A DNA stretch of 64,000 bases from an uncultured Pelagibacteraceae bacterium (GCA_902634305.1 CACPJJ010000002.1:50115-114114), one strand, 5' to 3'; counted from the stretch's first letter, positions 41,078 to 50,332 are shown. Notes: generated by a model not told the origin, from the sequence alone. Numbers and translations: made by a program.

Positions 41078-41088
41078 CAGGGTAAATT

Positions 41089-41982
41089 ATGGATTTTATG
41101 GTTTTTCAATATCCAATGATTAGCGTTCAAGCTTGCTTGGATGGAATACTTCTTGGAATTTTATTTGCATTGATTGCTTATGGTATGGCACTGCAATGGG
41201 GAGTAATGAATATCATTAATATAGCTCAAGGAGATCTTGTTATATTGGGTGGATACATTGCTTACTTTATGTATCTTTACGGAATTCATCCTGCTTGGGG
41301 AGTCATTGTGTCTCCAATAATAATGTATTTTGTTGGTGTTGGACTATATAAATTAGTAATCAATAAAGTTGTTGATAGAGATCTATTTATCTCAATTCTT
41401 GCTACATTTGGAATAAGCATTCTATTTATGCAACTAATGAATTTTGCATTTGGCGCAGATGTTGTTCTAGCTAATTCAGGTTATGGAACAACTTTTTTAT
41501 TTAATAGCAATGTTGTTTTACCAAATTCGAAAATATTTTCTGCATTTGTAAGTATTGTTTTTGCAATTTGTTTAGTGATTTATATGAAAAAATCAAAGCT
41601 TGGACGAGCGATAAGAGCTACAGCTCAAAATGCAAGGGCAGCAAAGATTTTAGGTGTCGATACTGAAAAAGTTTATGCTGCTACTTTTGGTATAAATGCA
41701 GCTCTTTGTGGTGTTGCTGGAGCTTTAATTTCAATAACATTTACAATTCATCCTTATATGGGTTTACCTTACACAATTAGATCATTCATGATCGTAATTG
41801 TTGCAGGTTTAGGAAATCTACCAGGTGTAGCATTATCTGGAATGGGACTTGGAGTTTTCGAAGAATTTGCAGATTATATTCTTGGTACAGAGTTTAGAAT
41901 AGGCTCAGTATTTTTATTATTAGTTTTAATTCTTGTTTATAGAAGATTTAAGCTTTCTAGGAAAAGAGAGTATTTAAAATGA
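41089..41982 (+). CDS. livH: Branched-chain amino acid ABC permease LivH (system 1)
   Basis: This 297-residue inner membrane permease shows eight or so hydrophobic segments and the LivH signature GLLFALIAYGMALQWGVMNIINIAQGDLVILGGY in its first 60 residues (given here as separate parts: GILFALIAYGMAL and NIAQGDLVILGGY). The cytoplasmic EAA-like loop RAIRATAQNARAAKILGVD is near residue 180. It pairs with LivM. livM overlaps its end by 4 bases. Confidence 0.93.
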   Translation: MDFMVFQYPMISVQACLDGILLGILFALIAYGMALQWGVMNIINIAQGDLVILGGYIAYFMYLYGIHPAWGVIVSPIIMYFVGVGLYKLVINKVVDRDLFISILATFGISILFMQLMNFAFGADVVLANSGYGTTFLFNSNVVLPNSKIFSAFVSIVFAICLVIYMKKSKLGRAIRATAQNARAAKILGVDTEKVYAATFGINAALCGVAGALISITFTIHPYMGLPYTIRSFMIVIVAGLGNLPGVALSGMGLGVFEEFADYILGTEFRIGSVFLLLVLILVYRRFKLSRKREYLK

Positions 41983-43031
41983 TAAATAAAAATTTAATAA
42001 TTTATTTATCAATTTTAATATTTGGAATAGTTGCTCCATTTGTTTTTCCAGCTTTTAAAGTTCAACTATCAATACTTTGTGTCTTAATAATTTTAGCAAT
42101 GACCTGGAATATTCAAGGTGGTGAGATGGGATATAATTCGTTTGGTAATATTTTGTTTTATGGATTGGGAATGTATCTTTGTGCATCTGTACAGGTGGGA
42201 ATGTTTTTTCCTTTAGCTGAATGGACTGAAAGCGGTGGAGAAAAAACATTTGTTCATACACCTGCTGAGTTTTTTCAAGGTTTTGCAGTTGGTTTAGCTG
42301 TTGCTGCGGTTGTACCAGCGATAGTTGCTGGATTAATAGGATATTCAATTTTAGGATTAAGAGGACATTATTTTGCAATTTGTACGTTGGGCCTAGGTGT
42401 TGCTGCTGGTGAAATTTCAGGTGGAATAGAAATCATCGGAGCAGGACAAGGATTCACAACCCCTCCATTTCCAAATTTTGGGGGCTTAGAAGCTAGAGGT
42501 GAATTTTTTTATTTTTGTAGTTTTGTTTCACTTGTACTCACGTTTATTGTTGTAAAGTCTATCTACTCAACTAGATTTAAATTAGTCCTAAACGCAATAA
42601 GAGATAACGAAGATAAAGCTGAAGCAATGGGAATTCAAACAATGAAATATAAAATTATTGGTTGGATGATTTCAGCATTCTTTTGTGGCCTTGCCGGAGG
42701 AATAATGGGAGGACTTGTTGGATACATAGATTCAACTGATGTCGCATTTGACGGAAGAGAGATGGGAGTGTTTATGGTTTTGATGGCAATACTAGGTGGC
42801 AAAGGAACTTTATGGGGGCCAATTATTGGTGCAAGTGTATTTCATATATTCAAAGAAGGTTTTTGGACTTTCTTCCTTGGATGGCAGTATGTTGCTCTTG
42901 GAGTATTGATTGTTGTAATTGTAATTTATTTTCCAGAAGGAATTATGGGTTGGCTAAGGGAAAAATATCCTGAGAGATTTGGCGAAGTAGTTGATGAAGC
43001 TGACCGGAAAGCACAGGTAGAACTTAAATGA
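41979..43031 (+). CDS. livM: Branched-chain amino acid ABC permease LivM (system 1)
   Basis: The 350-residue second permease has the LivM layout: several N-terminal helices, GLRGHYFAICTLGLGVAAGE near residue 130, and the coupling-loop motif NAIRDNEDKAEAMGI near 205, which contacts the ATPases. The start is ATG in an ATGA overlap with livH, and its end overlaps livG by 4 bases, so the permease-ATPase block is translationally coupled. Confidence 0.93.
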   Translation: MINKNLIIYLSILIFGIVAPFVFPAFKVQLSILCVLIILAMTWNIQGGEMGYNSFGNILFYGLGMYLCASVQVGMFFPLAEWTESGGEKTFVHTPAEFFQGFAVGLAVAAVVPAIVAGLIGYSILGLRGHYFAICTLGLGVAAGEISGGIEIIGAGQGFTTPPFPNFGGLEARGEFFYFCSFVSLVLTFIVVKSIYSTRFKLVLNAIRDNEDKAEAMGIQTMKYKIIGWMISAFFCGLAGGIMGGLVGYIDSTDVAFDGREMGVFMVLMAILGGKGTLWGPIIGASVFHIFKEGFWTFFLGWQYVALGVLIVVIVIYFPEGIMGWLREKYPERFGEVVDEADRKAQVELK

Positions 43032-43768
43032 GTATTCTAGAGGTAAATAAAGTAAGCAAATCATTCGGAGGCGTAAAAGCTAATGTTGATATTTCAATGT
43101 CAGTAGAAAAAGGAAAAATTGTAGGTTTAATTGGTCCTAATGGATCAGGAAAAACTACATTATTTAATTCTATTGTTGGAACTTATCCTATAGATCAAGG
43201 GTCTATAAAGTTTAATGGAAAAGAAGTTTCAGAATTACCAGTTCCAGTAATTGCAAAACTAGGATTACTCAGAACATTTCAACAAACAAGAATATATGGA
43301 AAACTAAATTGTGTAGAAAATATGCTTATTAGTCATAAAGCAAGTGATGAGAATCTAGTCAAAATATTTTCGAAGATACCTAAAAATTTAACAGAAAAAG
43401 CTGAAAACCTATTAAACTTTGTTGGATTATATCAAAAAAGAAAGTTAAGAGCGGGAGACCTATCTTTTGGTCAACAAAAGTTGCTAGAACTTGCAATGGC
43501 ACTAATGAATGAACCTGAAATGTTGCTGCTAGACGAACCAACAGCAGGTATAAATCCCACATTAATAAATGGAATTATTGATAGACTTATAAAAGTTAAT
43601 CAAGATTTTGGAATTACTCTTCTTGTAATTGAACATAATATGAGAGTGATCATGCAATTAGCAGAGAGTATTTTTTGTTTGGCTCATGGCAAAATGTTAG
43701 CTAATGGAACACCAGAAGAAATAAAAAATGATAATAGAGTAATCGATGCTTATTTGGGGGCACAATAA
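43028..43768 (+). CDS. livG: Branched-chain amino acid ABC ATPase LivG (system 1)
   Basis: This 246-residue ATPase has Walker A GPNGSGKTT at residues 36-44, the signature LSFGQ near 142-146 and Walker B LLLDEPTAGINP near 162-173. LivG-type features are the FQQTRIYGKLNCVENML segment after the Q loop and the C-terminal LGAQ. It works as a heterodimer with LivF, encoded immediately downstream with a one-base overlap. Confidence 0.94.
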   Translation: MSILEVNKVSKSFGGVKANVDISMSVEKGKIVGLIGPNGSGKTTLFNSIVGTYPIDQGSIKFNGKEVSELPVPVIAKLGLLRTFQQTRIYGKLNCVENMLISHKASDENLVKIFSKIPKNLTEKAENLLNFVGLYQKRKLRAGDLSFGQQKLLELAMALMNEPEMLLLDEPTAGINPTLINGIIDRLIKVNQDFGITLLVIEHNMRVIMQLAESIFCLAHGKMLANGTPEEIKNDNRVIDAYLGAQ

Positions 43769-44553
43769 TGTCAAATCAATATGAAGTCCTGGGAGAAGCA
43801 CCTAAGGCTGAAGATTTGAAAAAGTTATCAAATAAAGATGTACATTTGAAAATTACAAACCTATCGGCTGGATATGGGAAAATGGAAATTCTACATAATC
43901 TAGATTTATATGTCAGTAAGGCACAGTCATTATGTTTGATAGGTCCTAACGGCGCTGGCAAATCAACTATTCTTCACTCAATTTATGGATTTACAAATAT
44001 TTTTTCTGGAAAAATTGAAATAGATGGAAAAGAAATTACCAATCTAACACCAGCTGAAAAATTAAAATCACAAGGAATAGCTTATATACTTCAAGATAAT
44101 TCTGTTTTTCCAGATATGACTGTAGAGGAAAACTTATTAATGGGAGGCTATATTAAAGAAAAAACAGAAGAGTCTTTTGAAGAAGCAGAAAAAATTCTTA
44201 AAAAATACGACAGACTTGGTAATAGAAGAAATCAACCTGCAAAAGTTTTATCTGGCGGTGAAAGAAGATTATTAGAAATTTCAAGAGCTTTGGTTATGAA
44301 ACCGTCTATTTTATTGGTTGATGAACCATCTATTGGTTTGGAACCAAAGTATATTAAGATGGTTTTTGAAATTTTAGAAGATCTCCAAAAGAACGAAAAA
44401 AAAACAATAATTCTAGTTGAACAAAATGCAAAAAAAGGACTGGAGTTTGCTGACATAGGGTATGTATTGGTATCAGGTCAAACGGCTATTGCAGGAAAAG
44501 GTGACGATCTTCTTAACAATCCTGATGTTGGTCGCCTTTTTTTAGGTGGTTAA
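43768..44553 (+). CDS. livF: Branched-chain amino acid ABC ATPase LivF (system 1)
   Basis: The second ATPase of system 1 has Walker A GPNGAGKST near residues 59-67, signature LSGGERRLLE near 159-168 and Walker B LLVDEPSIGLEP. At 261 residues it is about 25 longer than usual LivF because of an N-terminal extension before LKITNLSAGYGK. The extension starts with a good ATG overlapping the livG stop, so it appears real. The C-terminal GRLFLGG is typical of LivF. Confidence 0.93.
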   Translation: MSNQYEVLGEAPKAEDLKKLSNKDVHLKITNLSAGYGKMEILHNLDLYVSKAQSLCLIGPNGAGKSTILHSIYGFTNIFSGKIEIDGKEITNLTPAEKLKSQGIAYILQDNSVFPDMTVEENLLMGGYIKEKTEESFEEAEKILKKYDRLGNRRNQPAKVLSGGERRLLEISRALVMKPSILLVDEPSIGLEPKYIKMVFEILEDLQKNEKKTIILVEQNAKKGLEFADIGYVLVSGQTAIAGKGDDLLNNPDVGRLFLGG

Positions 44554-44712
44554 TTATTAAGCCAAGTTTTTTAATGATATTTTTAATCTAAGAGAATCTT
44601 TAAGCTATATTTTTTTAAATTATTATTAGGAAAATATTAATTATGTTTTTTTAGGCTATTATAATTTCAACCCATAGGAGATGTTAAATAAGTCAATAAA
44701 CATAGGCTTTTT

Positions 44713-44732
44713 TTGTTGCATTTAAGCAACAA
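44713..44732. repeat. 7-bp inverted repeat in the livF-OMP intergenic region
   Basis: TTGTTGC (44713-44719) and GCAACAA (44726-44732) can form a hairpin with a 6-base loop. It stands in a 283-base gap without a gene, about 104 bases before the next ATG. No T run follows on either strand in the right place, so it is not a clear terminator. A TATAAT at 44770-44775 probably drives the downstream gene. I see no other feature in this gap. Confidence 0.4.
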
Positions 44733-44836
44733 TCATTAAAAAAACTCTTAATATATTAATAAACTTTAGTATAATTAATTTAGTTAAGGTAAGAAAAGGG
44801 ATTAAAAATTAATAATTAACTATTAATAGGATAAAT

Positions 44837-45508
44837 ATGAAAAAAACATTAATCGGGCTTGTTATTTCAATGTTTTGGTTTGCATCAGCATCTGCAGATG
44901 TTGGAGCGAGAATTGGGGTTACAGGTAACGCAGGATTGTATGCTGCTACAGCCACTGAATTAGATACAGGTTCTCATGGGACTACTACTGACTTTGATGA
45001 AAGTCAGACTCAGTCGGAGTACTTAGGATTAGTATATGGATCAGTTTTTGCTGAAGTAGGCTTTGGACCAGTTTTTGTTGGTGTGGATTATATGCCAGGA
45101 TCAATTGATACTGAAGAAACTTCAACAACTGTTGGAGATAAAACTACTACTGATACTAGTACGGATGTAACTAACAAAGTATCAGTTGAGTTTGAAAACT
45201 TAACTAATTTTTATGCAGGTGTTAGAATATTAGAAAGTTTCTTTATTAAAGCTGGAAGTCTTTCAGTTGACTTAAACACGAAAGAAAGCTTAGGAACAGG
45301 ATCTTCTTACGATAATACTTCTGTAGACGGCTCAATGATGGCTGTTGGTATGGACAAAGTATTGGATAACGGAATGTTCTTTAGAGTTGAAGGACAATAT
45401 TCTGAATTCGATAGTGCATCACTAACTTCAAGTTCAGGAAGTCAAAAAATTACAATGGAGAGTTTAGACGGAGTTGTTGCTAAACTTTCTGTTGGAAAAG
45501 CTTTTTAA
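44837..45508 (+). CDS. Predicted small outer-membrane beta-barrel protein
   Basis: I do not recognise a named family. The 223-residue protein begins with a signal peptide (about residues 1-20, ending ASASADVG). The mature part is rich in Gly, Ser, Thr and Asp, with alternating hydrophobic strands such as VGARIGVTGNAGLYAA, GSVFAEVGFGPVFVGVDYM and FFRVEGQYSEF, and it ends in Phe (LSVGKAF), the usual last residue of an outer-membrane barrel. Length suits an eight-stranded barrel like OmpW/OmpX-type proteins. Two Thr/Asp-rich segments (about 45-60 and 90-115) would be surface loops. It is monocistronic with its own terminator. Confidence 0.7.
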   Translation: MKKTLIGLVISMFWFASASADVGARIGVTGNAGLYAATATELDTGSHGTTTDFDESQTQSEYLGLVYGSVFAEVGFGPVFVGVDYMPGSIDTEETSTTVGDKTTTDTSTDVTNKVSVEFENLTNFYAGVRILESFFIKAGSLSVDLNTKESLGTGSSYDNTSVDGSMMAVGMDKVLDNGMFFRVEGQYSEFDSASLTSSSGSQKITMESLDGVVAKLSVGKAF

Positions 45509-45529
45509 TTAAAGTCTAATAATAATTTC

Positions 45530-45561
45530 AAAAAAGCCCCTCTTTGAGGGGCTTTTTTTTT
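45530..45561 (+). terminator. Intrinsic terminator after the barrel protein gene
   Basis: GCCCCTC (45536-45542) pairs with GAGGGGC (45546-45552) around TTT and is followed by nine T. A run of six A precedes it, so it could also stop minus-strand transcription. Confidence 0.93.
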
Positions 45562-45601
45562 ATCTATATAAAAAAATGATATTAACTATAATTGCTTGAT
45601 T

Positions 45602-46372
45602 ATGAAATTAGGATTTATAGGAACTGGAAAAATAACATCATCAGTAGTTACTGGAATATGTAAATCTAAAATATCTTTTAAAAAAATAATTTTATCGCCT
45701 AGAAATAAAAATATATCAAAGAAACTCAAAAAACAATTTAGAAAAGTTTCAATTGCAAAAAATAATCAGGAAATAGTTAATTCATGCAATTGGATTTTTT
45801 TAGCTGTTACACCATCTGTGGGTCAAAAAATTATTAAAAATTTAAAATTTAAGTCCAGCCAAACAATTATTAGTTTTATTTCAACAATGACTTTACCTCA
45901 ACTAAAGAAGGCTGTTAAGGTAAAAACATCAATTGTAAGAGCCATACCTCTTCCTCCAATTTCACTAAAAAAAGGTCCAGTTCCATTATTTCCACCAAAC
46001 AAGAAAGTAAAAAATTTTTTTGATAAAATTGGAACAACCGTTGAAATTAATAATGAAAAATTGTCAAAAAATTTTTGGTCTACCTCAGGGATGATGGCTC
46101 CATTTTATGAATTATTAAGTACAATATCTAATTGGCTAGTCAAACGTGGGGTTAAAAGAGATAAAGCACAAAAATATGTTACTTCGCTTTTTGTAGCATT
46201 ATCAGAAGATGCTGTTGTTAATTCTAATAAAGACTTAAAATATTTAGTAAAAGAGTCTCAAACTCCAAAAGGACTTAACGAACAAGGAGTTAAAGAACTA
46301 AGAAAAGCTGACTTCTATAGATCAACAGAAAAAACATTAAATAGTATTCTTAAAAGATTAAACAAAGTATAA
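45602..46372 (+). CDS. Pyrroline-5-carboxylate reductase-like protein (ProC family, divergent)
   Basis: From the ATG at 45602 the protein has 256 residues; a TTG two codons earlier is less likely. The N-terminal dinucleotide-binding motif GFIGTGKITSS is at about residues 4-14 and the ProC-like segment IVRAIPLPPISLKKGP near 111-126 corresponds to the family's MPNTP region. The C-terminal consensus TPGGTT is changed to TPKGLNEQG near 229-237, and the conserved catalytic-region Thr is missing. It may therefore reduce a different imine or act on another substrate. It is 6 bases upstream of the second liv operon and probably co-transcribed with it. Confidence 0.7.
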   Translation: MKLGFIGTGKITSSVVTGICKSKISFKKIILSPRNKNISKKLKKQFRKVSIAKNNQEIVNSCNWIFLAVTPSVGQKIIKNLKFKSSQTIISFISTMTLPQLKKAVKVKTSIVRAIPLPPISLKKGPVPLFPPNKKVKNFFDKIGTTVEINNEKLSKNFWSTSGMMAPFYELLSTISNWLVKRGVKRDKAQKYVTSLFVALSEDAVVNSNKDLKYLVKESQTPKGLNEQGVKELRKADFYRSTEKTLNSILKRLNKV

Positions 46373-46378
46373 TTTTTA

Positions 46379-47176
46379 ATGCAGTTAGATAAAAATATTC
46401 TGCAAATAGACAATCTTTCAAAATATTTTGGAGGATTAGCAGCTGTATCAAGCTGTTCTTTACAAATTAAAAAAGGTTCAATAACAGGAATTATTGGACC
46501 AAACGGATCAGGCAAAACAACTTTATTTAATTTAATAGCTGGAAATTTAAAACCTAGTTCAGGTAAGGTTATGTTTAACAATGAAGATATTACCTCAATT
46601 CCCTCTTATGAATTATTTTCAAAAGGTATACTGAGAACCTTTCAAATTGCTCATGAATTTACAAATTTAACTGTTTTAGAAAATTTAATGATGGTTCCAG
46701 GAAACCAATCTGGTGAAAAGCTAATGACAGCATTATTAAAACCAAAATTAGTAAAACAAGAGGAAGAAACCGTAAAGCAGAAAGCTTATGAAGTTATTGA
46801 TTTTTTAAATTTAAAACATTTAGCAAATGAATTAGCTGGAAATTTATCTGGTGGTCAAAAAAAATTACTTGAACTTGGAAGAACTATGATGGTGGATGCA
46901 AAAATAGTCTTGCTTGATGAAGTTGGTGCTGGAGTTAATAGAACATTGTTAAAAGATATTGGAACTGCAATTTTGAGATTAAATAAAGAGAAGGGCTATA
47001 CATTTTGCATGATTGAACATGATATGGATTTTATAAGCAGAATGTGTGATCCAGTAATTGTTATGGCTGAAGGGTCAGTACTATTTCAAGGGACACCAGA
47101 AGAAGTTAAGAAAAATGAAAAGGTTATTGAAAGCTATTTAGGTCGAGGAAGCTCAAAACAAGGAGAAAAAAACTGA
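46379..47176 (+). CDS. livG: Branched-chain amino acid ABC ATPase LivG (system 2)
   Basis: The 265-residue ATPase has Walker A GPNGSGKTT near residues 41-49, signature LSGGQKKLLE near 158-167 and Walker B VLLDEVGAGVN near 178-188, with Val replacing the usual Pro after DE. The LivG-type insertion with FQIAHEFTNLTVLENLMM follows the Q loop. The C-terminus extends about 15 residues beyond the typical LGRG. It overlaps livF by one base and follows the ProC-like gene. Confidence 0.92.
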   Translation: MQLDKNILQIDNLSKYFGGLAAVSSCSLQIKKGSITGIIGPNGSGKTTLFNLIAGNLKPSSGKVMFNNEDITSIPSYELFSKGILRTFQIAHEFTNLTVLENLMMVPGNQSGEKLMTALLKPKLVKQEEETVKQKAYEVIDFLNLKHLANELAGNLSGGQKKLLELGRTMMVDAKIVLLDEVGAGVNRTLLKDIGTAILRLNKEKGYTFCMIEHDMDFISRMCDPVIVMAEGSVLFQGTPEEVKKNEKVIESYLGRGSSKQGEKN

Positions 47177-47883
47177 TGGCTTTTTTTGAAGGTAATAAAA
47201 TGACAGCAGGATACGGTAGTGGACCAGACATTATAAGCTCATGTTCAATAAACGCTGATAGAGGGGAGATAGTTGCAATACTTGGACCTAATGGTGCTGG
47301 TAAATCTACAGCGATGAAAGCCATGTTGGGATTATTAAATTTAAAATCAGGATCTGTTTTAATGGATGGAAAAGATATTTCTAGTTTGTCTCCACAAGAT
47401 AGAGTTAAAGCTGGAATATCATTTGTTCCACAAACTAGAAATGTGTTTGCTGATCTAACTGTAAGAGAAAATTTAGAGGTTGGAGCTTTTTTAAGAGAAG
47501 ATGATGTTAATAAAGTTATTGAGGACATTTATGAATTATTTCCTATTTTAAATGAAAAGAAATCACAAAAAGTAGGTGAATTATCTGGAGGCCAAAGACA
47601 ACAAGTAGCTCTCGGTAGAGCGTTAATGATAAGGCCTTCTGTTTTAATGTTAGATGAACCAACTGCAGGAGTTTCCCCAATAGTAATGGACGAATTATTT
47701 GAACATATAATTAAGGTTAAAGAAACGAACGTTGCAATAATAATGGTAGAGCAAAATGCCAAGCAAGCATTGAGTATTTCTGACCGAGGGTATGTATTAG
47801 TTACAGGTGAAAATAAATTTGAAGGATCTGGAAATGAATTACTTAATGATCCCGAAGTTAGAAGATCTTTTTTAGGAGCTTAA
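47176..47883 (+). CDS. livF: Branched-chain amino acid ABC ATPase LivF (system 2)
   Basis: The 235-residue ATPase shows Walker A GPNGAGKST near residues 38-46, signature LSGGQRQQVALGRALM near 136-151 and Walker B LMLDEPTAGVSP. It ends RRSFLGA as LivF proteins do. It is a standard-length partner of the preceding LivG. livH starts directly after its stop codon. Confidence 0.94.
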   Translation: MAFFEGNKMTAGYGSGPDIISSCSINADRGEIVAILGPNGAGKSTAMKAMLGLLNLKSGSVLMDGKDISSLSPQDRVKAGISFVPQTRNVFADLTVRENLEVGAFLREDDVNKVIEDIYELFPILNEKKSQKVGELSGGQRQQVALGRALMIRPSVLMLDEPTAGVSPIVMDELFEHIIKVKETNVAIIMVEQNAKQALSISDRGYVLVTGENKFEGSGNELLNDPEVRRSFLGA

Positions 47884-48894
47884 ATGGATTTTATAAATGC
47901 AATAATAGTATTATTAAATTACACAATTATTCCAGCCTTAACTTATGGATCACAATTAGCTCTTGGAGCAATTTTTGTAACATTAATTTATGGAATATTG
48001 AGATTTGCAAATTTTGCGACTGGAGACATGATGTCATTTGGAACTATGTTTGCAGTTCTTCTTACTTATTATTTTCAATCGTTAGGTATAAATCTTGGAA
48101 TATTTCCAACAGCATTAATTACAATTCCTTTAGCGACTTTTATGATGATTTTATACATGCTATCCATAGACAAATTTGTATTTGAATATTATCGAATTAA
48201 AAAAAGCCCACCAGTTCAGCTAGCAATGGTTAGTGTTGGAGTAATGTTTGTTACTCAAGCAATAATAAGGATCATAATTGGACCTGCAGATAGAACTTTT
48301 CTTGATGGAGAAAAATTTATTTTAAAAGCCTCAGAATTTAAAGAAATAACAGGGTTAAATGAAGGTTTAACTATTAAATCTACACAAGCGATAACAATAG
48401 TTATCACTATGATTGCAGTTTCTATTATGTTTTGGTTTTTAAACAAAACTAAGACAGGAACAAGTATGCGAGCTTATTCTGATAATGAAGATTTAGCTTT
48501 ATTATCAGGAATAGATCCTAAAAAAGTTGTATTAATTACTTGGATTATTGCTGGAATACTAGCAACAATAGGTGGAGTTTTATATGGACTAGATAAAAGC
48601 TATAGACCATTTGTATATTTTAATAACATGTTGCCAATATTTGCAGCAGCAATTGTTGGTGGAATAGGAAATCCTTTTGGTGCATTTCTAGGTGGATACG
48701 TTATTGCATTTGCTGAAATATTTTTAACTTATGCTTATAAAAAGTTTTTTACATATATACTCCCAGAAGCATTAGAACCAAATTCTATGATGCAAATATT
48801 ATCAACTGATTACAAGTTTGCAGTTTCATTTTCGATTTTAGTAATTGTCTTATTGTTTAGGCCCTCGGGAATCTTTAAAGGAAAAACACTATGA
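47884..48894 (+). CDS. livH: Branched-chain amino acid ABC permease LivH (system 2)
   Basis: The 336-residue permease has the LivH signature LALGAIFVTLIYGILRFANFATGDMMSFG within residues 21-50 (key parts ALGAIFVTLIYG and FATGDMMSFG). The coupling loop MRAYSDNEDLALLSGID lies near 198. It is longer than system 1 LivH because of loops near residues 130-165. It overlaps livM by 4 bases. Confidence 0.92.
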   Translation: MDFINAIIVLLNYTIIPALTYGSQLALGAIFVTLIYGILRFANFATGDMMSFGTMFAVLLTYYFQSLGINLGIFPTALITIPLATFMMILYMLSIDKFVFEYYRIKKSPPVQLAMVSVGVMFVTQAIIRIIIGPADRTFLDGEKFILKASEFKEITGLNEGLTIKSTQAITIVITMIAVSIMFWFLNKTKTGTSMRAYSDNEDLALLSGIDPKKVVLITWIIAGILATIGGVLYGLDKSYRPFVYFNNMLPIFAAAIVGGIGNPFGAFLGGYVIAFAEIFLTYAYKKFFTYILPEALEPNSMMQILSTDYKFAVSFSILVIVLLFRPSGIFKGKTL

Positions 48895-50261
48895 AGCAAT
48901 ATTTAAATGTAATTACGGCGTACTTGATAATGTTTACATTAATTATTTTGGTTGGAATCTTTCAATCATGGTCTCTTGCTTTAACAATTTTAAATTACTG
49001 TTTAATTTCTGCAGTTATGACTATAGGTGCAAATATCCAGTGGGGATATGCAGGGTTAATTAACTTTGGAATAATGGGCTACACCGCTTTAGGTGGATTA
49101 GCTGTTGTACTTGTATCGGTGGCTCCTGTTGGAGAAGCTTGGAGTGTAGGTGGTTTAAATATGATGATTTGTTTAGGTGTTATAATTGGAATAGTTTTTT
49201 CAATTCGTCTTACATTAAAAAAAATTGCGAAATCAAAAAAAAGAAATTATTTAATAACTGCTATAATTATAATTGGAATATTATTATTAAGATTAATTTC
49301 TGCACCTGCTATTGAAAGCATTGAGGCAGTAGAACCAGCTAAAACTGGTTTTTTAGGTGGACTTGGGTTACCAGTTTTATTTTCATGGATAGCAGGGGCA
49401 TTTCTTGCGGGTGGATTAGCTTTCGTAGTAGGAAAAGTAGCATTAGGTCTAAGAGCTGATTATTTAGCAATCGCTACACTACTAATTGCGGAAATAGTTG
49501 TATCAATAATTAAACATGAAGACTGGCTGGCTAGAGGAGTTAAAAATGTAATTGGACTTAAAAGGCCAGCACCATATGAAATTAATCTTCAACAATCACC
49601 GTGGTTTATAGATTTAATTGAAAAATTTCACTCAGGAAAACTAGCATTAATTAATTCTGTTTCAGAAAAACAAGATGTTTTAAACCAGTTAGTTATTGAT
49701 GCTTCTTCAGTTTATGTAAAACTTTGTTTTACAGGTTTATTTTTAACTGTTGTTATAATTTTATTAATTGTTACTCAAAAAGCTCTTTACTCTCCATGGG
49801 GAAGAATGATGAGAGCAATAAGAGACAATGAAGAAGCTGCAGGAGCTATGGGAAAAAATGTTGTTAAGCAGCACTTGTTAATATTTATTTTAGGTTCTGC
49901 AATAGTTGGTATAGCAGGGGCCATGATGGTAACTAATGATGGATTATTTACGCCAGGAAGTTACAGACCAATGAGATATACATTCGTTATTTGGGTAATG
50001 GTTATTGTTGGAGGAACAGGCAACAATTTTGGAGCAATTTTAGGTGGCTTTGTTGTTTGGTTTTTATGGGTTGAAGCAGCACCAATAGCACTATTTTTTA
50101 TTAATCTTTTCACAGCGCATTTGCCAGAAACAAATGAAATTAGAGTACATTTAATAAATAGTGCGCCATATTTTAGATTTTTAGTGATCGGAACAGCACT
50201 ATTGGTTATAATGAGATTTAGACCACAAGGAATTTTACCGGAGAAAATAATTAAAAATTAA
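48891..50261 (+). CDS. livM: Branched-chain amino acid ABC permease LivM (system 2)
   Basis: This 456-residue permease is about 100 residues longer than system 1 LivM. The extra length comes from an insertion near 105-150 (a basic stretch followed by an extra hydrophobic helix) and a periplasmic loop near 225-275. LivM signatures are GLRADYLAIATLLIAEIV near 190 and MRAIRDNEEAAGAMGKNV near 305. It is the last recognised gene on this strand before the bidirectional terminator. Confidence 0.92.
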   Translation: MKQYLNVITAYLIMFTLIILVGIFQSWSLALTILNYCLISAVMTIGANIQWGYAGLINFGIMGYTALGGLAVVLVSVAPVGEAWSVGGLNMMICLGVIIGIVFSIRLTLKKIAKSKKRNYLITAIIIIGILLLRLISAPAIESIEAVEPAKTGFLGGLGLPVLFSWIAGAFLAGGLAFVVGKVALGLRADYLAIATLLIAEIVVSIIKHEDWLARGVKNVIGLKRPAPYEINLQQSPWFIDLIEKFHSGKLALINSVSEKQDVLNQLVIDASSVYVKLCFTGLFLTVVIILLIVTQKALYSPWGRMMRAIRDNEEAAGAMGKNVVKQHLLIFILGSAIVGIAGAMMVTNDGLFTPGSYRPMRYTFVIWVMVIVGGTGNNFGAILGGFVVWFLWVEAAPIALFFINLFTAHLPETNEIRVHLINSAPYFRFLVIGTALLVIMRFRPQGILPEKIIKN

Positions 50262-50330
50262 ATGAAATATTTACTTTTAGGAATGGCATTAGCTTTTTTG
50301 ATGTATTTATCTGATAAATATATTTTTTAG
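50262..50330 (+). CDS. Possible 22-residue membrane peptide after livM
   Basis: The ATG at 50262 follows the livM TAA with no gap and opens a 22-codon frame ending TAG at 50330. The product MKYLLLGMALAFLMYLSDKYIF is a single hydrophobic helix with a charged C-terminal end. Immediate adjacency to livM would permit translational re-initiation, and the frame ends 2 bases before the terminator A-run. It may be a small transporter-associated membrane protein, or chance in AT-rich DNA. I recognise no family. Confidence 0.35.
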   Translation: MKYLLLGMALAFLMYLSDKYIF

Positions 50331-50332
50331 AT

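Noticed and set aside
42055..42378. Minus-strand frame of 107 codons inside livM
   Set aside because: It is a shadow of the livM coding sequence, with Gln/Leu-rich low-complexity translation and no start signal.
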